Positions 7,656-9,130 of a stretch of 9,130 nt of DNA are shown piece by piece. The notes under the pieces were generated by a model. That model had not been told where the DNA came from, did no database searches, and was given only the letters and a program-made list of their open reading frames with translations. The translations under genes and the position numbers were made by a program. Source of the DNA: Halomonas halophila (GTDB taxonomy: Bacteria; Pseudomonadota; Gammaproteobacteria; Pseudomonadales; Halomonadaceae); assembly GCA_002433675.1 (NCBI GenBank), contig DJIP01000007.1:1110-10239 (forward strand), in the 5' to 3' direction. How positions within the stretch are numbered: position 1 is the stretch's first letter; each line of letters begins with the position of its first letter.

Positions 7656-7705
7656 GGCGGGCCGTTGGCGGTCGAAGCGGGACGGCGACATTCGGCGCCG
7701 ACAAA

Positions 7706-7734
7706 AAAGTAGCAAGCTAAATGATGCCTTTCAT
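7706..7734 (-). promoter_or_regulatory. Possible promoter of the EamA transporter gene
   Basis: On the minus strand ATGAAA (7734-7729) and TACTTT (7711-7706) are 17 bases apart, and the -10 has an upstream TGC like an extended -10. The patch is AT-rich against a GC-rich background. Matches to consensus are partial (4/6 and 3/6). It would place the transcript start near 7699, upstream of the ATG at 7655. Confidence 0.3.
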
Positions 7735-7780
7735 GGTACGTGAGCCAGCAGTCGGTCGCCAGCGAGTCGGCCGAGGCAGG

Positions 7781-8043
7781 GCATCAGGCCTCAGTCAGTT
7801 GTCGGCACCGCGGGAGGTTCAGCCAAGCAGCGGCATCAGACCGGTGTGTGACAGCGCCCACAGGACGACGCTCAGGGTCACAAAGCTCGATAGTCAGGTA
7901 GGTAGCTGCCATCAAGCCTGTGTCGCAGGTCGGCAGCGTAGCAGTGTCAGGAAAGAAGCGGCATCAGGCCGGTGTGTGACAGCGCCCACAGGACGACGCT
8001 CAGGGTCACGAAACTCGACAGCGTGCTTGCCATCAAGGCAGCG
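7781..8043. repeat. Two diverged tandem copies (period 128 bp) spanning the AEC gene 3' end and flank
   Basis: Positions 7829-7893 match 7957-8021 at 61 of 65 bases without gaps. At the same 128-bp offset, the flank 7781-7827 matches 7909-7955 at 31 of 47 bases. On the other side, TGCCATCAAG recurs at 7907-7916 and 8028-8037 after a 7-base insertion in the left copy. The right copy contains the true end of the AEC transporter gene; the left copy is the remnant listed as a pseudogene. Confidence 0.85.
7819..7916 (-). pseudogene. Stump of a second AEC transporter gene (C-terminal codons only)
   Basis: Translated on the minus strand, this stretch gives LSSFVTLSVVLWALSHTGLM then PLLG and a stop, nearly the same as the last 24 residues of the intact neighbour (which ends PLLS). 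Nucleotide differences within the aligned codons are synonymous except in the last codon (Gly for Ser). Just upstream a 7-base insertion shifts the frame, and an in-frame TGA directly precedes the Leu codon, so the fragment cannot be translated from upstream. Homology weakens beyond ~7916. Mainly synonymous change suggests the stump comes from a gene that was once under selection, such as a displaced allele or paralogue. No promoter or ribosome site is seen for it. Confidence 0.75.
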
Positions 8044-8918
8044 GCACCCACGCCCTCCATGCCGAAGCGCTGGGCGATCAGCGGGTAGATGCTGATCATC
8101 GGACAGGCGGCGAAGATCATGGCGCCGGCGAAGATCAGGGGAGGCAAGGGTGCCAGGACGGCCTGGAAGGCCAGCAGCATGCCCAGCACCAGCAGCGGGT
8201 GGAGGACCAACTTGCCGAGCATGATCTGGCCCATGTCCTTGAGCATGCCGCGGATCTTGAGGCCGTACAGGGTGCCGCCGATGACGAACAGCGCAGCGGG
8301 TCCGGCGGCGCCGGCCAGCAGCTCGATGGTGCGATCCAGCGTCGCCGGCAGTCGTATTCCCAGCGCCGCCAGTGCCAGTCCCAGGCTCAGCGAGATCAGG
8401 ATCGGGTTGCGGACAAGCCTGGCCAGGGTCTGGCGCAGGGCATCAGCGGCGCTGGCGTCGCGCTGCTGTCCGGCCTCGGCCAGCACCAGGGCGCCGGGAA
8501 TCACCAGCAGCACCTCCACCATCATGGTGTGGACCATGATGATACCCGCCGTCGCCTGGCCCAGTGCCAGGGCCGCGATAGGGTAGGCGACGAAGCCGCT
8601 GTTGGAGGCGGACATGCCAAGGGCCTGGATAGCCCGCTCGGTGGGGGACTTCTTTTGGCGGTTGCGCGGCAGCCATAGACAGGCGACGAAGGTGGCCACG
8701 GAGCCCAGGGCGTAGGCCGCCAGCAGCGGTAGACTGATCACCTCGCCGAGCGAGTTGCGGGTCAGGGCGCCGAGGATCAGTGCCGGCAGCGCGGCGTACA
8801 GCACGAAGTTGGCGACACCGGAGAGCTGAACCGGTGATACCAGGTTCCAGCGTCTGGCCAGAAAGCCGACGCCGATCAACAGAAAGATCGGTGTGGTGAT
8901 GGAGAGTATCGCTAGCAT
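7947..8918 (-). CDS. AEC-family (auxin efflux carrier type) membrane transporter
   Basis: This is a 323-residue inner-membrane protein of the membrane transport protein family (PF03547 type). About ten hydrophobic segments form two halves of five joined by a hydrophilic loop at ~148-168. Family-like stretches are NFVLYAALPALIL (37-49), SASNSGFVAYPIA (103-115, broken-helix region), NPILISLSLGLAL (171-183) and GPAALFVIGGTLYGLK (206-221). Bacterial members carry malate, malonate or other carboxylates or amino acids; the substrate is not evident. The start has GGGAGG 6 bases upstream. An IclR-family regulator ends 68 bp upstream on the same strand, so the regulator may control this transporter. 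The 3' end is partly duplicated 128 bp further on. No terminator follows. Confidence 0.88.
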   Translation of the reverse strand: MLAILSITTPIFLLIGVGFLARRWNLVSPVQLSGVANFVLYAALPALILGALTRNSLGEVISLPLLAAYALGSVATFVACLWLPRNRQKKSPTERAIQALGMSASNSGFVAYPIAALALGQATAGIIMVHTMMVEVLLVIPGALVLAEAGQQRDASAADALRQTLARLVRNPILISLSLGLALAALGIRLPATLDRTIELLAGAAGPAALFVIGGTLYGLKIRGMLKDMGQIMLGKLVLHPLLVLGMLLAFQAVLAPLPPLIFAGAMIFAACPMISIYPLIAQRFGMEGVGAAALMASTLSSFVTLSVVLWALSHTGLMPLLS

Positions 8919-8986
8919 TCAGGCCTCCCTGCCATTGTCATGTCTCCCCATGTAGGTCTGTCCCCGGTGCACTCGGACCAAGGCGA

Positions 8987-9130
8987 TCAGCTCACGTTGG
9001 CACGGATCTGGCGGGCCTTTCCCTGGAGCAGCGGCAGGTAGCGCTCAAGCAAGGTTTCGTGGTCGATCCGGGCGGCGTTGGTGCTGATATTGATCGCGCC
9101 GATCAGCTCGCCGTTGGCGTCGAAGGCGGG
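8987..9130 (-). CDS. IclR-family transcriptional regulator, C-terminal end only
   Basis: Only the last 47 residues lie in the window. They read PAFDANGELIGAINISTNAA, then RIDHETLLERYLPLLQGKAR and QIRANVS. This matches the end of the IclR effector-binding domain: a PVFD-x-G strand, an A-(I/L)-N-(I/V)-S strand, then a final helix with (R/Y)-x-LP-L-x-x-A-R-QI. Such proteins are dimeric helix-turn-helix regulators, often of aromatic or carboxylate catabolism, with the DNA-binding part at the N-terminus, here outside the window. It is followed by the AEC transporter on the same strand after 68 bp, which suggests regulator and target or co-transcription. Confidence 0.8.
   Translation of the reverse strand, partial: PAFDANGELIGAINISTNAARIDHETLLERYLPLLQGKARQIRANVS

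Noticed and set aside
6697..7704. A 335-codon minus-strand frame overlapping the EamA gene
   Set aside because: It is a shifted shadow of the EamA frame. Only the other frame shows ten hydrophobic helices and EamA motifs.
7770..7795. GAGGC/GCCTC hairpin as a terminator for the AEC gene or stump
   Set aside because: The stem is only 5 bp with a 10-base loop and no T-run on either strand.
7721..8095. A forward 124-codon frame between the transporters
   Set aside because: It lies antisense to the AEC end and its stump. The repeated peptide in it simply reflects the duplicated DNA.
8919..8951. A 10-codon leader ORF (MGRHDNGREA) ending directly before the AEC start
   Set aside because: Its ATG has no good ribosome site, and a stop just before a start is common by chance. 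There is no run of regulatory codons to suggest attenuation.

Overview
The window looks like chromosomal DNA of a high-GC, salt-adapted gammaproteobacterium, most likely Halomonadaceae (Halomonas or a close relative). The grounds are very high GC with strong GC preference at third codon positions, an unusually acidic linker in GlnE, and gammaproteobacterial housekeeping genes (glnE, dgkA, a PBP4-type dacB, aroQ). The genus is inferred from gene character only; no search was run.

Layout. A BON-domain plus MscS-type channel gene runs leftward off the left edge (start near 675). After a 316-bp divergent intergenic region, three forward genes follow: dacB (992-2470) and dgkA (2508-2882), which probably form a two-gene envelope operon, and then glnE (3030-6005), a large bifunctional regulator of glutamine synthetase. 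A 267-bp stretch after glnE holds a possible small or broken gene whose stop codon overlaps the start of aroQ (6273-6710). The strand then switches. Reading right to left, the minus strand carries the C-terminal end of an IclR-family regulator (stop at 8987), an AEC (auxin efflux carrier-type) transporter (7947-8918), and an EamA/DMT-type transporter (6732-7655) that converges on aroQ.

Most of the window is ordinary core genome: envelope maintenance (PBP4, DgkA, mechanosensitive channel), nitrogen control (GlnE), aromatic biosynthesis (AroQ) and two metabolite transporters, one of them beside a regulator. I see no phage, CRISPR, toxin-antitoxin or defence genes and no insertion sequence.

The unusual structure is at gene ends. 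(1) A second, non-translatable copy of the last ~75-100 bp of the AEC gene lies 128 bp beyond the real one. Its differences from the intact gene are almost all synonymous, and similarity continues more weakly into the 3' flank, so it looks like the stump of a homologous gene and not a recent slip duplication. (2) A 40-bp near-perfect tandem repeat starts inside the last codons of dgkA and contains a REP-like core. (3) A coding-like ORF tail without a credible start sits between glnE and aroQ. Together these suggest past allele replacement or deletion at gene junctions. I did not find a convincing new multi-gene system.
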